From the NCBI RefSeq assembly GCF_034044715.1, contig NZ_JAXCLW010000004.1, positions 62,001 through 126,000 of the forward strand: DNA of 64,000 nt, given 5' to 3'. This DNA is from Dongia_B soli (GTDB lineage: Bacteria; Pseudomonadota; Alphaproteobacteria; Dongiales; Dongiaceae). A program made the position numbers and the translations under genes. Of this stretch, positions 15,604 through 24,858 are shown piece after piece. Within the stretch, counting starts at the first letter, position 1. Every line of letters begins with the position of its first letter. Below the pieces are notes generated by a model. That model saw nothing but the letters and a program-made list of their open reading frames with translations. It was not told where the DNA came from and did no database searches.

Positions 15604-15795
15604 TCAATGTTTACCGGGTTTCAGTCCGGCCTTCTCCGCGTTCTTAAGCTCTTCGCCTTCCGGGCCTTCAACCGCTTGCTTTGCCTTTTCTGCCTGCTCT
15701 TTCACTTTCGCCTTGTCCTGGGCAAAGCGCTGCTGATCGGCGTTGTACTCACGTGCGGCAGTCCGATTGCCTTCACCTTCATTTCGATTACCCAT
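15604..15795 (-). CDS. Small hydrophilic stress-island protein of unknown function
   Basis: A 63-residue, highly charged protein starting MGNRNEGEGNRTAAREYNAD and rich in Lys, Glu, Ala and Gln. Its central part (FAQDKAKVKEQAEKAKQAVE) should form an amphipathic helix, and it lacks hydrophobic stretches. The composition resembles small LEA-like or desiccation proteins, but I do not recognise a named family. The start follows CAGGAGGTCGAC, an excellent ribosome site, which makes translation likely. It lies between the CsbD-like gene (72 bases upstream) and the DUF1328 gene on the same strand. It is probably transcribed from the EcfG-type promoter at 16216-16240 by read-through. Confidence 0.75.
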   Translation of the reverse strand: MGNRNEGEGNRTAAREYNADQQRFAQDKAKVKEQAEKAKQAVEGPEGEELKNAEKAGLKPGKH

Positions 15796-15867
15796 GTCGA
15801 CCTCCTGTAGTGCTCATGAGCAAGGTGATATGTCGGGGCTAGCGATCGCGGCTGCGAAGGCGATGGG

Positions 15868-16185
15868 TCATTGGGCGACCTTATTCTCCCACTCCCTCAC
15901 CTGCTCGTCGGCCTTTTCCAGGCTTATGCCGTAACGCGCCTGGATCTTGCCGACGAGTTGCTGCCGCTGCCCTTGGATCTCCATCAAATCATCATCAGTG
16001 AGCTTGCCCCATTGCTCGCGGACTTGGCCTTTGAACTGAGTCCAATTGCCCGCGATCTTGTTCCATAGGTCATGATGAGAGGTTGAGGTTGCATCCTGCG
16101 CCGCGGCGCCCTGGAGCGCTACGCCCTGGGTCAGGACAAAACCTGCAAAGGCCGCGGCGATAAATGAAACGCTAATTTTGCGCAT
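15868..16185 (-). CDS. Exported CsbD-like stress protein
   Basis: A 105-residue protein. Residues 1-29 form a Sec signal peptide (KISVSFIAAAFAGFVLTQGV, then a cut after AAA-Q or nearby). The rest reads as a CsbD domain: LWNKIAGNWTQFKGQVREQW, then GKLTDDDLMEIQGQRQQLVG and KIQARYGIS. CsbD proteins are general-stress proteins of unknown mechanism and are normally cytoplasmic, so the signal peptide is unusual and implies a periplasmic location. A perfect EcfG-type promoter lies about 30 bases upstream of the start codon, tying it to the EcfG-like sigma factor encoded in the same island. Confidence 0.88.
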   Translation of the reverse strand: MRKISVSFIAAAFAGFVLTQGVALQGAAAQDATSTSHHDLWNKIAGNWTQFKGQVREQWGKLTDDDLMEIQGQRQQLVGKIQARYGISLEKADEQVREWENKVAQ

Positions 16186-16215
16186 ACCTGCCCCTCTCGT
16201 TGCCTATACGAGGAA

Positions 16216-16240
16216 AACGTTACCTGTATGACGGGGTTCC
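16216..16240 (-). promoter_or_regulatory. EcfG-type promoter before the CsbD-like gene
   Basis: On the minus strand GGAAC (16240-16236) is followed by 16 bases and CGTT (16219-16216), a full match to the EcfG consensus. The -10 element is 31 bases before the CsbD-like start codon, leaving a short leader. Confidence 0.87.
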
Positions 16241-16407
16241 GATCCGAACACGGACGGAACTTCAAGAAAACGTGACGCTAGGGCGAGAAAAGCCAGCACA
16301 ACCGGGTCGAGCATAGCTCCTATGTCCCAAACGGTCTGGCGGATCGCGAGCGGCTGCAGTATCGATGGGGACAATCGAAAACAATAAACTCCCGTCGATT
16401 CCGCCTC

Positions 16408-17646
16408 ATGCCAGCCACGATCACGGCCCTGCTTGTTCCCCTGAACAACAAGCTTTATCGCAACCTCTGGATGGCGACGCTTCTTTCCAATTTCGGAGTC
16501 TGGATCCAGTCGGTTGCGGCGGCATGGTTAATGACGTCGATCGCCCCCAGCGTCGGTTACGTCGCCTGGGTGCAGGCCGCGACCTCCCTGCCGCCATTGC
16601 TCTTTACCTTGTTGGGCGGCGTCCTGGCCGACCGCTTCGACCAGCGGTTGATCTTTCTGATTGCGCAGACCATCGTCCTCGCCGTTGCCCTGACCCTGTC
16701 GATCTTTCAGCATTTCGGCCTGGTCACGCCTTGGATGCTGCTGGGGCTGACCTTTGCGCTCGATAGCGGTTCGGCCCTGCGCTATCCGGCCTATCAAACG
16801 ACAGTCGCCGAAATTCTGCCACGATCGGAAGTGCCGAACGCCCTGATCCTCAGCAGCATCGGCTGGAATATCGGCCGCGTCGTCGGGCCGGGCATCGGTG
16901 GCGCCATCATCGCGATCGGCGGTGTGCCCGCCGCTTTCGCCGTCAACGCACTCTGCAACGTCTATATCATCGGCGTGCTCCTGCAATGGCGCCGGCGAAG
17001 CCGGATCAGCAAAACCCGACCGGCAGCCGGTATCGCCTCGGAAGTGCTCAGCGGTCTCGCCCATGTCCTTGCCGTGCCGCAGATCCGCGCCACCATGCTG
17101 TGCTGCTTCGTCTTCTGCCTCTTTGCCGCCGGCCTCTGGGCGCTGCTGCCGTTGGTCGTCAAGCATATGGTCGGCGGCGAGGCGTCCATCTACGGCGCCA
17201 TGCTGGGCGCAATTGGCGTTGGCGCCTTGTTTGGCGCCCTGCTGATCAACTGGACCAGGCGCACCTTCGGGCTCCGACTGCTCTTTCTCGCTTCAACGGC
17301 AGCTTTTGCCATCAGCACCGCCGCTCTTGCCTTGCTGCAATCCGTTCCCCTGCTGATGATCGCCCTGGCTTTCGGCGGCATCGGATGGATGATGGCGATG
17401 TCCACCTTCAACGTCGTGGTGCAGATGGCCGCGGGAGATGGTTTTAAGGGGCGCGCCGTTTCCATCTATTATGTCGCTTTGTTCGGCGGCATTGCACTGG
17501 GAAGCTGGCTCTGGGGACATGTGGCTGAGGAAGCCAGCATCCAGGCCGGTTTACTCGCCTCCGCTGCCGGACTTTTTGCCAATCTCATCCTTTATCGCCC
17601 CGGCACCCGTCTTGCCGCTCATTTCGACGCAGCGTCTTCAAGCTAA
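16408..17646 (+). CDS. MFS transporter, EntS/MFS_3-like exporter
   Basis: A 412-residue major facilitator with about 12 hydrophobic segments. The start NKLYRNLWMATLLSNFGVWI and the loop LGGVLADRFDQRLIFLIAQT match the MFS_3 (EntS-like) group, with the LADRFDQR loop between helices 2 and 3 standing for motif A. Such proteins export siderophores or drugs using the proton gradient; the substrate is unknown here. It is divergent from the CsbD-like gene, with 222 bases between them. The ribosome site is weak. A perfect 6-bp inverted repeat, TTTCAC...GTGAAA (17702-17719), follows the gene without a T-run. Confidence 0.88.
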   Translation: MPATITALLVPLNNKLYRNLWMATLLSNFGVWIQSVAAAWLMTSIAPSVGYVAWVQAATSLPPLLFTLLGGVLADRFDQRLIFLIAQTIVLAVALTLSIFQHFGLVTPWMLLGLTFALDSGSALRYPAYQTTVAEILPRSEVPNALILSSIGWNIGRVVGPGIGGAIIAIGGVPAAFAVNALCNVYIIGVLLQWRRRSRISKTRPAAGIASEVLSGLAHVLAVPQIRATMLCCFVFCLFAAGLWALLPLVVKHMVGGEASIYGAMLGAIGVGALFGALLINWTRRTFGLRLLFLASTAAFAISTAALALLQSVPLLMIALAFGGIGWMMAMSTFNVVVQMAAGDGFKGRAVSIYYVALFGGIALGSWLWGHVAEEASIQAGLLASAAGLFANLILYRPGTRLAAHFDAASSS

Positions 17647-17892
17647 CGCTTTCGATTCGCCGCGCGATCCTTAAGACCGCGCCGCTCCAAAAGGCTTATC
17701 CTTTCACAGTAATGTGAAATCCGCCTCGATACGCCGCTTGTGTGGCGATTCTTGCTTACACCGTGCGAGAGCGGCGTATAGGTTAACCCTCAGGGCGTCG
17801 AACGCCTTCTAACTCATTGAGAGGAAGCGGAATCGCGCGCGATGTGACCTGCTTCCGGGCAATGCGGGCAGTCTATCGAGCGAGAGTAAAGC

Positions 17893-19818
17893 GTGGGGAA
17901 AGCGGGACGCAGCAATAACCGTCTGACGCGGAGACATCCGGTAAAATCAGATCGGGCAATCTTGCAGCGGAGATATTGGGCTCCCGCGAAATACTGGGTT
18001 GTGGGCGCCATTTTTATTGGCGCGATCATTACTGCGCCACATACGGCCTTCGCGCTCACTTACAAGACAGATATCAATTCCCTTGAGGACGACACGCTCG
18101 AGCAGGCCGTCAATGCAAGTTCAACGCTGATCGAGTTACAGGATTCGCCGCCCGACAGTTTGCTCGGCCTGTTTCGCCGCGCGAATGAAGACATGCGGCG
18201 CTTGCAACAGGCGCTGCGGTCCTCCGGCTATTACGACGGCTCTGTCGAGATCCGCATCGACGGCCGCCTGGTCAGCGAAGGCGCACCCAGCGATGAAGCC
18301 GCAACCGCGAAATCGTCGCACCCGGTCAAGGTCGATATTAAAGTTACCCCGGGGGAGCTTTATCGGCTGGACAAAATATCGCTGACACTGAAAAGCGATT
18401 TGCCGCACCGGCTCAAGCCGGCGCTAAATGCAGGGAGCCCCGCCCGTGCCGCCGATATCCTGGCTCAGCGCGACCGCTTGTTGAATGCCGTGCTGCGCCA
18501 AGGCTTCCCCTTTGCCAAGGTGGAGCTGCAGCCGGCTGTGGTCGATCATGCCCGTCATACAGTCTCGGTCACCTATATGATCGATCCGGGACCCGCCGCG
18601 ACCATGGGGCCGGTCACGGTGAAAGGCCTTAAGCATGTCAATCCCAGTTTCATCCAACGGCACGTCAATTTCTCGCCGGGGGAAAGATATTCGCCGGACA
18701 GACTGAACGAGTTGCGGGAAGAATTGCGGACAATGGATCTCTTCAGCGCGGTGAAATTGACACCGGCCGATAAGCTCAACGACAAAGGCGAGCTACCGAT
18801 CGAGGTCGAAGTCACAGAGCGCGACCGGCGCTTCGTCGGTTTTGGCGCCAACTACTCGACCAATGACGGTGCCGGCGCCAGCGTTTTCTGGGGACATCGC
18901 AACCTGTTCGGCGGCGGCGAAAGATTGCGCCTGCAGGCGGATGTCTCCGGCTTGGTCGAAAACGATCTGAGCGAGACCAATTACGCGGTTTCCGCCACGT
19001 TCCGGAAGCCCGACCTCCTGGCGGTCAATCAGAACCTGCTCTCCAGCCTCTCCCTGAACCAGCAATACGATGAAGACACCTTTGACAAGAAAGCGGCAAC
19101 GGCAACAGTCGGCCTTGAGCGCAGATTAAGCAAGACGCTCAGTGTCACGGGCGGCCTCGAGATCGAAAAATCCCAGATCACCGATCATACGAATGACAGC
19201 GATACGCAGGACTTCTTTTTGTTCGGACCGACGGGCTCGATCAGGCGCGATACCAGCAATGATCTGCTCAATCCGACGAAAGGTACGAGGCTGGAATTTG
19301 CGGCAGCCGCCTTTCCTGAAGTCCTCGGCTCCAGCCAGAACGTCTTCACGACACGCGCGACGGGCACCGGCTATCTCAATCTCGTCGGTAGGGGCGATCT
19401 TGTCCTCGCCGGCCGGCTCTCGGTAGGCAACGCCTTCGGCGGTAAAACCCACGATCTGCCCGCCGATCGACGCCTCTATGCGGGCGGCGGCGGATCGGTG
19501 CGGGGCTACAAATTCCGCTCAATCAGCCCCCGGGATTCTCATGGCGATTTCACCGGCGGACGCAGCGCTGTCGAAGGCAGCATCGAGCTGCGCTACCGTT
19601 TCCTCGGCGATTTCGGTGTCGTGCCGTTCCTTGACGCCGGTACCGTCTCGGAAGAAGTCTTTCCGGCCTTCGATGAAACCATTCAATATGCTGCAGGCAT
19701 CGGGTTGCGTTATTATACCGCTATCGGCCCGATCCGCGCCGATTTTGCCGTCCCCCTCAATCCACGTAGCGACGACGACAAATTCGCTTTTTATGTCAGC
19801 ATCGGGCAGGCTTTCTGA
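17893..19818 (+). CDS. tamA: TamA, outer-membrane subunit of the translocation and assembly module
   Basis: A 641-residue Omp85-family protein. It begins with GTG and has a late signal peptide (YWVVGAIFIGAIITAPHTAF then A), preceded by about 33 basic residues. POTRA repeats cover roughly residues 60-300, including GELYRLDKISL and VTVKGLKHVNPSF. A C-terminal beta-barrel has the family sequences GGGGSVRGYKFRSISP and GPIRADFAVPL. TamA inserts autotransporters and other proteins into the outer membrane with TamB. The stop overlaps the tamB start by one base (TGATG), so the two are translated as a coupled pair. A 246-base gap before the gene holds its promoter. Confidence 0.93.
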   Translation: MGKAGRSNNRLTRRHPVKSDRAILQRRYWAPAKYWVVGAIFIGAIITAPHTAFALTYKTDINSLEDDTLEQAVNASSTLIELQDSPPDSLLGLFRRANEDMRRLQQALRSSGYYDGSVEIRIDGRLVSEGAPSDEAATAKSSHPVKVDIKVTPGELYRLDKISLTLKSDLPHRLKPALNAGSPARAADILAQRDRLLNAVLRQGFPFAKVELQPAVVDHARHTVSVTYMIDPGPAATMGPVTVKGLKHVNPSFIQRHVNFSPGERYSPDRLNELREELRTMDLFSAVKLTPADKLNDKGELPIEVEVTERDRRFVGFGANYSTNDGAGASVFWGHRNLFGGGERLRLQADVSGLVENDLSETNYAVSATFRKPDLLAVNQNLLSSLSLNQQYDEDTFDKKAATATVGLERRLSKTLSVTGGLEIEKSQITDHTNDSDTQDFFLFGPTGSIRRDTSNDLLNPTKGTRLEFAAAAFPEVLGSSQNVFTTRATGTGYLNLVGRGDLVLAGRLSVGNAFGGKTHDLPADRRLYAGGGGSVRGYKFRSISPRDSHGDFTGGRSAVEGSIELRYRFLGDFGVVPFLDAGTVSEEVFPAFDETIQYAAGIGLRYYTAIGPIRADFAVPLNPRSDDDKFAFYVSIGQAF

Positions 19819-22800
19819 TGCGGCGCATTGTCTACATTGCTCTGGCTCTTGTCGTTATTCTGCCGCTGCTGGCCATCGGCGGTATCTTCGCCTATCTGCA
19901 AACCGAAGCCGGCCGGCAGCAGATCCTCGTTCTGTTGCGCGATCAAACTGCGGCAGGTCCCATTCGCATTGAAGCCGGTAAGATAGAAGGCGTGATCCCG
20001 TTTGATATGAGACTGGCGGATATCAAGCTTTCGGACGTACAAGGCGTCTGGCTGGAAGCCGATCAGATCCAGCTGGCTTGGTCGCCAGGCCGGCTGTTTG
20101 CCCGCCAGGTGCGGATCGATAACATCAGTGCCGGAACAATTTCGCTACATCGCCTGCCGAATATCCCACCGTCAACGGAACCGGAGCCGGCCAAGCCGGA
20201 TGAAGGACCGCTTTTGCCATCCCTGCCTGTGGCAATCGATCTCCAGCGCTTGGCTATAGAGCGGATCGATCTTGGACAGCCGGTTCTCGGTGAAGCGGCG
20301 CGTTTTACCCTCGACGCGGCCGCCTCGCTTGGCCGCCCGTCGGATGGTCTCATGGCCAAGCTTTCGCTGAAGCGTATCGATCGGGATAACGACCGGGTAA
20401 CGGCGGATCTTGCCTATCGCCCGAGTGACGACTTCTTGAAGGTGCGGCTTCAAGTCCACGAACCGCAAGGCGGCTTGATCACCCGCTTGGCCGCGCTACC
20501 CGGAGAACCTGATTTTCAGGCGACGGTCAATGGCGAAGGACCGCTTGCCAACTGGCAAGGCCAAGCCTCGATACGGCTCGATGCCCAAGATATCCTCGCA
20601 CTCCAGGCGACGACGACGGGGGAAAGTACCAAACGCAGGATTACCTTCACCGCAACCGGCGACCCCCACACGCTTGTGCCCAAAAAGATCACGCCATTGG
20701 TCGAAGGCGGTATCAAAGCAACAGGGGACATCCGGCTCGATCAATCTGCCGGTCTCGTCAATATCGACAGCCTGCAAATCGACAGCCGTGCCGCATCGAT
20801 TGCTGCCCAGGGTTCGGTCGGCCTGGAACAGGCTGGCGATCTGCATCTGCAAATCACCTCTTCGGCACCTGAAGCTTTTGCCGCATTGGCACCTGGCATC
20901 GGCTGGAAGACGGTTTCGGTTGACGGCCGAATCACTGGCAAAATTGCCCTGCCGACCGCCGATATCACTGCGTCGGTCACTGACCTTGCCGCCGCTGAGC
21001 AGAGAATCGGCGGAACGAAACTCGAGGTGCATATCGTGCCGCGCGGTTCGTTGGACCAGCCGATCGATCTCATCGCGGGGCTGCAAGTGACCGATATCAC
21101 CCCCGCGGATGCGCAGTTGAAACCGGTTCTTGAGACCGGCATCCAGCTGGCACTGTCCGGCTCCTTCACCAAAGACGGCAACATCGATCTGCCGAAGATC
21201 GAACTGCGCGCCGGTACGGTGGCCTTGGATGCCAATGCGACGGCAACGCAATGGGGCGGTGATAAAGCGCATCTCAATGGCAAGCTGCACGCTTCGAACA
21301 TCGCCCCCCTGGCCGCCTTGGCCGGTATGAGCGGCAAAGGCAGCCTGGACCTGGACATGCTAGCTGATAACAGCCCCTCTGGCGCTGCTTTGACCATCAA
21401 GGGCGCCGCCGCCGACCTGTCTCTTGGGCAGGCGATGCTCGACGGCTTGCTGGGACCGACGCCAAAACTGGCGGTCGACGTGTCGCGTGATCCCGAGGGC
21501 CGCATCAATATCCGGGAATTCAACCTTGCCGCCAAATCGCTCCAGGCGGAAGCATCCGGCTCGATAGCCGATGAAAAGATCGATGTGACGGCCAAAGCCG
21601 GCCTCACCAATTTGTCGGTCGTCGATCCAAAGGCCAATGGTACGGTCGCGCTCGATCTCACCGCTTCGGGGACAATGGATGCGCCCAGCGCCAATGTCAC
21701 CCTGACGAGCGACCGGATCCGTTACGATACCTACAACCTGACGGCGTTGAACGTCACCGCGCAAGGTCAGGATCTGAAGACCGCACCGAACCTGACGATC
21801 GACGGAAGGGCGCGTGTGAACGATTTGCCCGCGACGATCGGTACCAGGCTGGAGATGGGGGCGGATCATCGTCAGATGTCGCTCCCCAGGCTGATGGCCC
21901 AGTTGGGTAGAACCAGCCTGCAGGGTCAAGCCAGTTTGGCCGACAACCTCACCAAAGGCACCTTCAAGCTGAATAGCCCGGATCTCGCTGAGCTAGGCCG
22001 GCTGACCGGTCTCGCCTTGCAGGGCTCGGTATCTGCCGATATCGCTCTTCAACCAGACGGCACGCGGCAAGACGCCAAAGTGTCGCTTACGGCGCAAAAA
22101 ATCGCCTTCCAGAACAGCGTGAAGCTGGAGGAAACCAAGCTGACGGCGCAGGTGGCAGATGCTTTGGGGACGCCCAATCTCGATGCCAGACTATCCCTGC
22201 GCAATCTCGATGTGCCGCAGCGCCATTTCGATACGGTTGTGGCGACGGCCAGGGGACCCATCTCACGTATGGCCCTGACGACGACGGCGTCCGGTCCCGA
22301 AACGGCCCTGGACCTCGCGGCCGGTTTCAGCAAGACGGTCTCGGGCCAGACCATCGACCTGACAAAACTCAATCTCTCCATGCAGCAGGAGAAGATATTG
22401 CTGTCCAAGCCGGCGCAGATCGTCCTGTCGAATGGAACGACCGAGGTCAGAGGTCTGTCACTGAAAACCGGCGGCGGCAGCGTGACGGCCGATGCCAAAC
22501 TTGCCACGGATCGCAACGATGCTTCCCTGCTGATCGACAAGCTGCCTTTATCGCTGGCCCGAATTGCCGATCCGTCGCTGCAGATGACTGGAACGATCAG
22601 CGGCAATTTGCGTCTGTCGGGCCCGCATCGCGCACCTGTCGCGCAAATGTCCTTGACCGGGAACAACATCGCCATGCGGGGTATATCGATGCAGCCGGTC
22701 GACCTGAAAATCGGCGGCGATTGGCAAGGCGGTCAGCTGCAAGCCAAAGGCCACATCAATCTCGGTGGCTCCGACAACATCCTTGATCTTTCCGCTGCCC

Positions 22801-24164
22801 TGCCTTTGCCCGCCAATCCGGCAAACGGTTTCCCTGCCATGGATATGAATGCCACCTTGCAGGCGCAGGCGAAGGGACAAATCGATCTCTCGCTCGCAAA
22901 TGCGATGCTGGCGGGGGGCGCCGATCACGTGGGTGGCCGCGCCAGAATAGACGTCACAGCCAGCGGCACCATGAATGCCCCTATGCTCGCCGGCGGGATA
23001 GAGCTACAAAACGGCCAATATGAGAATGTCCGTTACGGCGTGAAGCTACGGAGCATGCAGGCGAAGGTGCAGGCCAATGGTCCGCGAATTGATCTGGTGT
23101 CTTTCAATGCCAGGACGCCCGGCGGTGGTTCCGTCTCCGGTTCCGGGCAGATCGGCCTTCAGGGCGATCAGCCAATCAAATTGAAACTCGGGGCATCGCA
23201 AGCGCAGCTCATCAATACCGAAATGGCAATGGCGGTAACGAATGCCGATCTCTCGATCGATGGCACATTGAAGGAGCAGATCACGCTCGGTGGCACGGTC
23301 AAGGTCATCAGGGCGGAAATCCGCATACCCGACAAGCTGCCACCCAGCGTGCAGCAAATTTCCGTCGTGGAAATCAATGGCTCGGAGAAGCAAATGGCCA
23401 GGGCCGAGGCAAAGCGACCGCCGGCCCGAACGCTTGGCATCAATCTCGACTTGACGATCGACGCACCGCAGCAAGTCGCGATTCGGGGCCGCGGGCTGGA
23501 TGCCGAACTCGGTGGAAACATGCGGGTGACGGGGACGACCGATCGGCCGATCATCAGAGGCGCCCTTAGAATGCGCCGCGGTCAATTGGACCTCCTGGGG
23601 CGCAATCTCACGTTCAATCGCGGCCAAGTTACCTTCGACGGCGGGGAAGTGATCGACCCGCTGCTCGATTTCGAAGCTAAAACCAGAGCCGAGAACTACG
23701 ACATCGTGGTGGATGTCGGCGGCAGCGCCAGCGCACCGACATTTGCCCTCACCTCCTCTCCGGCTTTGCCCCAGGACGAGGTTTTGGCGCGGCTGCTGTT
23801 CGGGAAGGCTTCAGGTTCCCTTTCCGCGCTGGAAGCGCTTCAGCTCGCCCAGGCCATGGCACAACTGGCAGGCATTGAATCCGGTCCAGGAATCCTTGAT
23901 CGAGTTCGTCGGGCGACCGGCCTCGATCGCCTCAGTGTCGATGCCGGTGATACTGGTAGCAGCAGTAGCAACAGGACCGGCCCCAGCCTCACTGCGGGCC
24001 GGTATGTGAGCGAAGGGGTATTCGTCGGTCTTAAACAGGGCACCCAAGCTGGCACCAGCGCCGCCACAGTCGAAATCGAGATAACCCCGAATATAAAGCT
24101 TGAGACCGATGTGGGTGCCGATACAGGCAGTCGGGCCGGCATCAACATGCAATGGGATTATTGA
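19818..24164 (+). CDS. tamB: TamB, inner-membrane/periplasmic subunit of the translocation and assembly module
   Basis: A 1448-residue AsmA-like protein. One N-terminal membrane anchor, IVYIALALVVILPLLAIGGI, is followed by a very long stretch of repeated beta-strands. The C-terminal DUF490/TamB domain covers about the last 350 residues, with LRMRRGQLDLLGRNLTFNRG, then QVTFDGGEVIDPLLDFEA. It ends in TGSRAGINMQWDY, the expected aromatic C-terminus. TamB bridges inner membrane and TamA, and TamB-type proteins are also implicated in phospholipid transport to the outer membrane. It starts inside the tamA stop codon. Length is in the usual range (1200-1500). Confidence 0.93.
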   Translation: MRRIVYIALALVVILPLLAIGGIFAYLQTEAGRQQILVLLRDQTAAGPIRIEAGKIEGVIPFDMRLADIKLSDVQGVWLEADQIQLAWSPGRLFARQVRIDNISAGTISLHRLPNIPPSTEPEPAKPDEGPLLPSLPVAIDLQRLAIERIDLGQPVLGEAARFTLDAAASLGRPSDGLMAKLSLKRIDRDNDRVTADLAYRPSDDFLKVRLQVHEPQGGLITRLAALPGEPDFQATVNGEGPLANWQGQASIRLDAQDILALQATTTGESTKRRITFTATGDPHTLVPKKITPLVEGGIKATGDIRLDQSAGLVNIDSLQIDSRAASIAAQGSVGLEQAGDLHLQITSSAPEAFAALAPGIGWKTVSVDGRITGKIALPTADITASVTDLAAAEQRIGGTKLEVHIVPRGSLDQPIDLIAGLQVTDITPADAQLKPVLETGIQLALSGSFTKDGNIDLPKIELRAGTVALDANATATQWGGDKAHLNGKLHASNIAPLAALAGMSGKGSLDLDMLADNSPSGAALTIKGAAADLSLGQAMLDGLLGPTPKLAVDVSRDPEGRINIREFNLAAKSLQAEASGSIADEKIDVTAKAGLTNLSVVDPKANGTVALDLTASGTMDAPSANVTLTSDRIRYDTYNLTALNVTAQGQDLKTAPNLTIDGRARVNDLPATIGTRLEMGADHRQMSLPRLMAQLGRTSLQGQASLADNLTKGTFKLNSPDLAELGRLTGLALQGSVSADIALQPDGTRQDAKVSLTAQKIAFQNSVKLEETKLTAQVADALGTPNLDARLSLRNLDVPQRHFDTVVATARGPISRMALTTTASGPETALDLAAGFSKTVSGQTIDLTKLNLSMQQEKILLSKPAQIVLSNGTTEVRGLSLKTGGGSVTADAKLATDRNDASLLIDKLPLSLARIADPSLQMTGTISGNLRLSGPHRAPVAQMSLTGNNIAMRGISMQPVDLKIGGDWQGGQLQAKGHINLGGSDNILDLSAALPLPANPANGFPAMDMNATLQAQAKGQIDLSLANAMLAGGADHVGGRARIDVTASGTMNAPMLAGGIELQNGQYENVRYGVKLRSMQAKVQANGPRIDLVSFNARTPGGGSVSGSGQIGLQGDQPIKLKLGASQAQLINTEMAMAVTNADLSIDGTLKEQITLGGTVKVIRAEIRIPDKLPPSVQQISVVEINGSEKQMARAEAKRPPARTLGINLDLTIDAPQQVAIRGRGLDAELGGNMRVTGTTDRPIIRGALRMRRGQLDLLGRNLTFNRGQVTFDGGEVIDPLLDFEAKTRAENYDIVVDVGGSASAPTFALTSSPALPQDEVLARLLFGKASGSLSALEALQLAQAMAQLAGIESGPGILDRVRRATGLDRLSVDAGDTGSSSSNRTGPSLTAGRYVSEGVFVGLKQGTQAGTSAATVEIEITPNIKLETDVGADTGSRAGINMQWDY

Positions 24165-24242
24165 ACGACCGCCGCCGTTTTTATGCCAACATCTTGCAGC
24201 ATATCTTCCCGACCGTGGCCTAACCGATAAGGAAGCGCAATC

Positions 24243-24848
24243 TTGATCGATGCCGTCATTTTCGATTTCGGTGGTGTCCTAGTCGATTGGAATCCGGAAT
24301 ACCTCTACCGGAAACTGATTTCCGATGCCCAGCAGCGCAGGCACTTCCTGACGGAGATCTGTTCGCCGGACTGGAATTATGAGCAGGATCGCGGGCGCGA
24401 TTGGGCCGAGGCGATCGCCATGAAGATCGCCGAACACCCGCAACACGCCCCGCTCATCCGCGCCTATCGCGAGAGATGGCCGGAAATGTGCCGTGGCATG
24501 ATCGACGATGGTGTCGCGCTGCATCGCGGGCTGAAAGCGGCGGGTATTCCGCTTTATGGCCTGACAAACTGGTCGGCAGAAACATTCGAACTTGGATCGC
24601 GCTTGTTCCCCATCCTGAACGACTTCCGCTATGTCGCCGTTTCCGGCCGCCTGAAGATGGTCAAACCCGATCCCGAGATTTATCTGCATCTTCTGAAAAA
24701 ATGCGAGCTCGTCGCGGAAAGATGCGTCTTCTTAGATGACAGTCCACGCAATGTGGAAGCCGCGCGGGCCCTTGGCCTTCATGGCATTCGCTTCACCGAC
24801 GGCCACACCGCGAGCGCCGCCCTGCGTGAGCTGGGCCTGCCGATCTGA
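24243..24848 (+). CDS. HAD-superfamily hydrolase (HAD-IA, YihX-like)
   Basis: A 201-residue HAD phosphatase. Motif I is FDFGGVLVDWNP near residues 7-18, and it lacks the second Asp of the classic DxDGT because Gly takes its place. Motif II is LTNWS, motif III the Lys in KMVKPDPEIY, and motif IV is FLDDSPRN. This pattern is that of the YihX/epoxide hydrolase N-terminal group, which acts on sugar phosphates. The start is a TTG after AAGGAAGCGCAATC, since no ATG lies in frame before motif I. It follows tamB by 78 bases and converges on otsA. The substrate is unknown. Confidence 0.85.
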   Translation: MIDAVIFDFGGVLVDWNPEYLYRKLISDAQQRRHFLTEICSPDWNYEQDRGRDWAEAIAMKIAEHPQHAPLIRAYRERWPEMCRGMIDDGVALHRGLKAAGIPLYGLTNWSAETFELGSRLFPILNDFRYVAVSGRLKMVKPDPEIYLHLLKKCELVAERCVFLDDSPRNVEAARALGLHGIRFTDGHTASAALRELGLPI

Positions 24849-24858
24849 TCGCCCGGGT

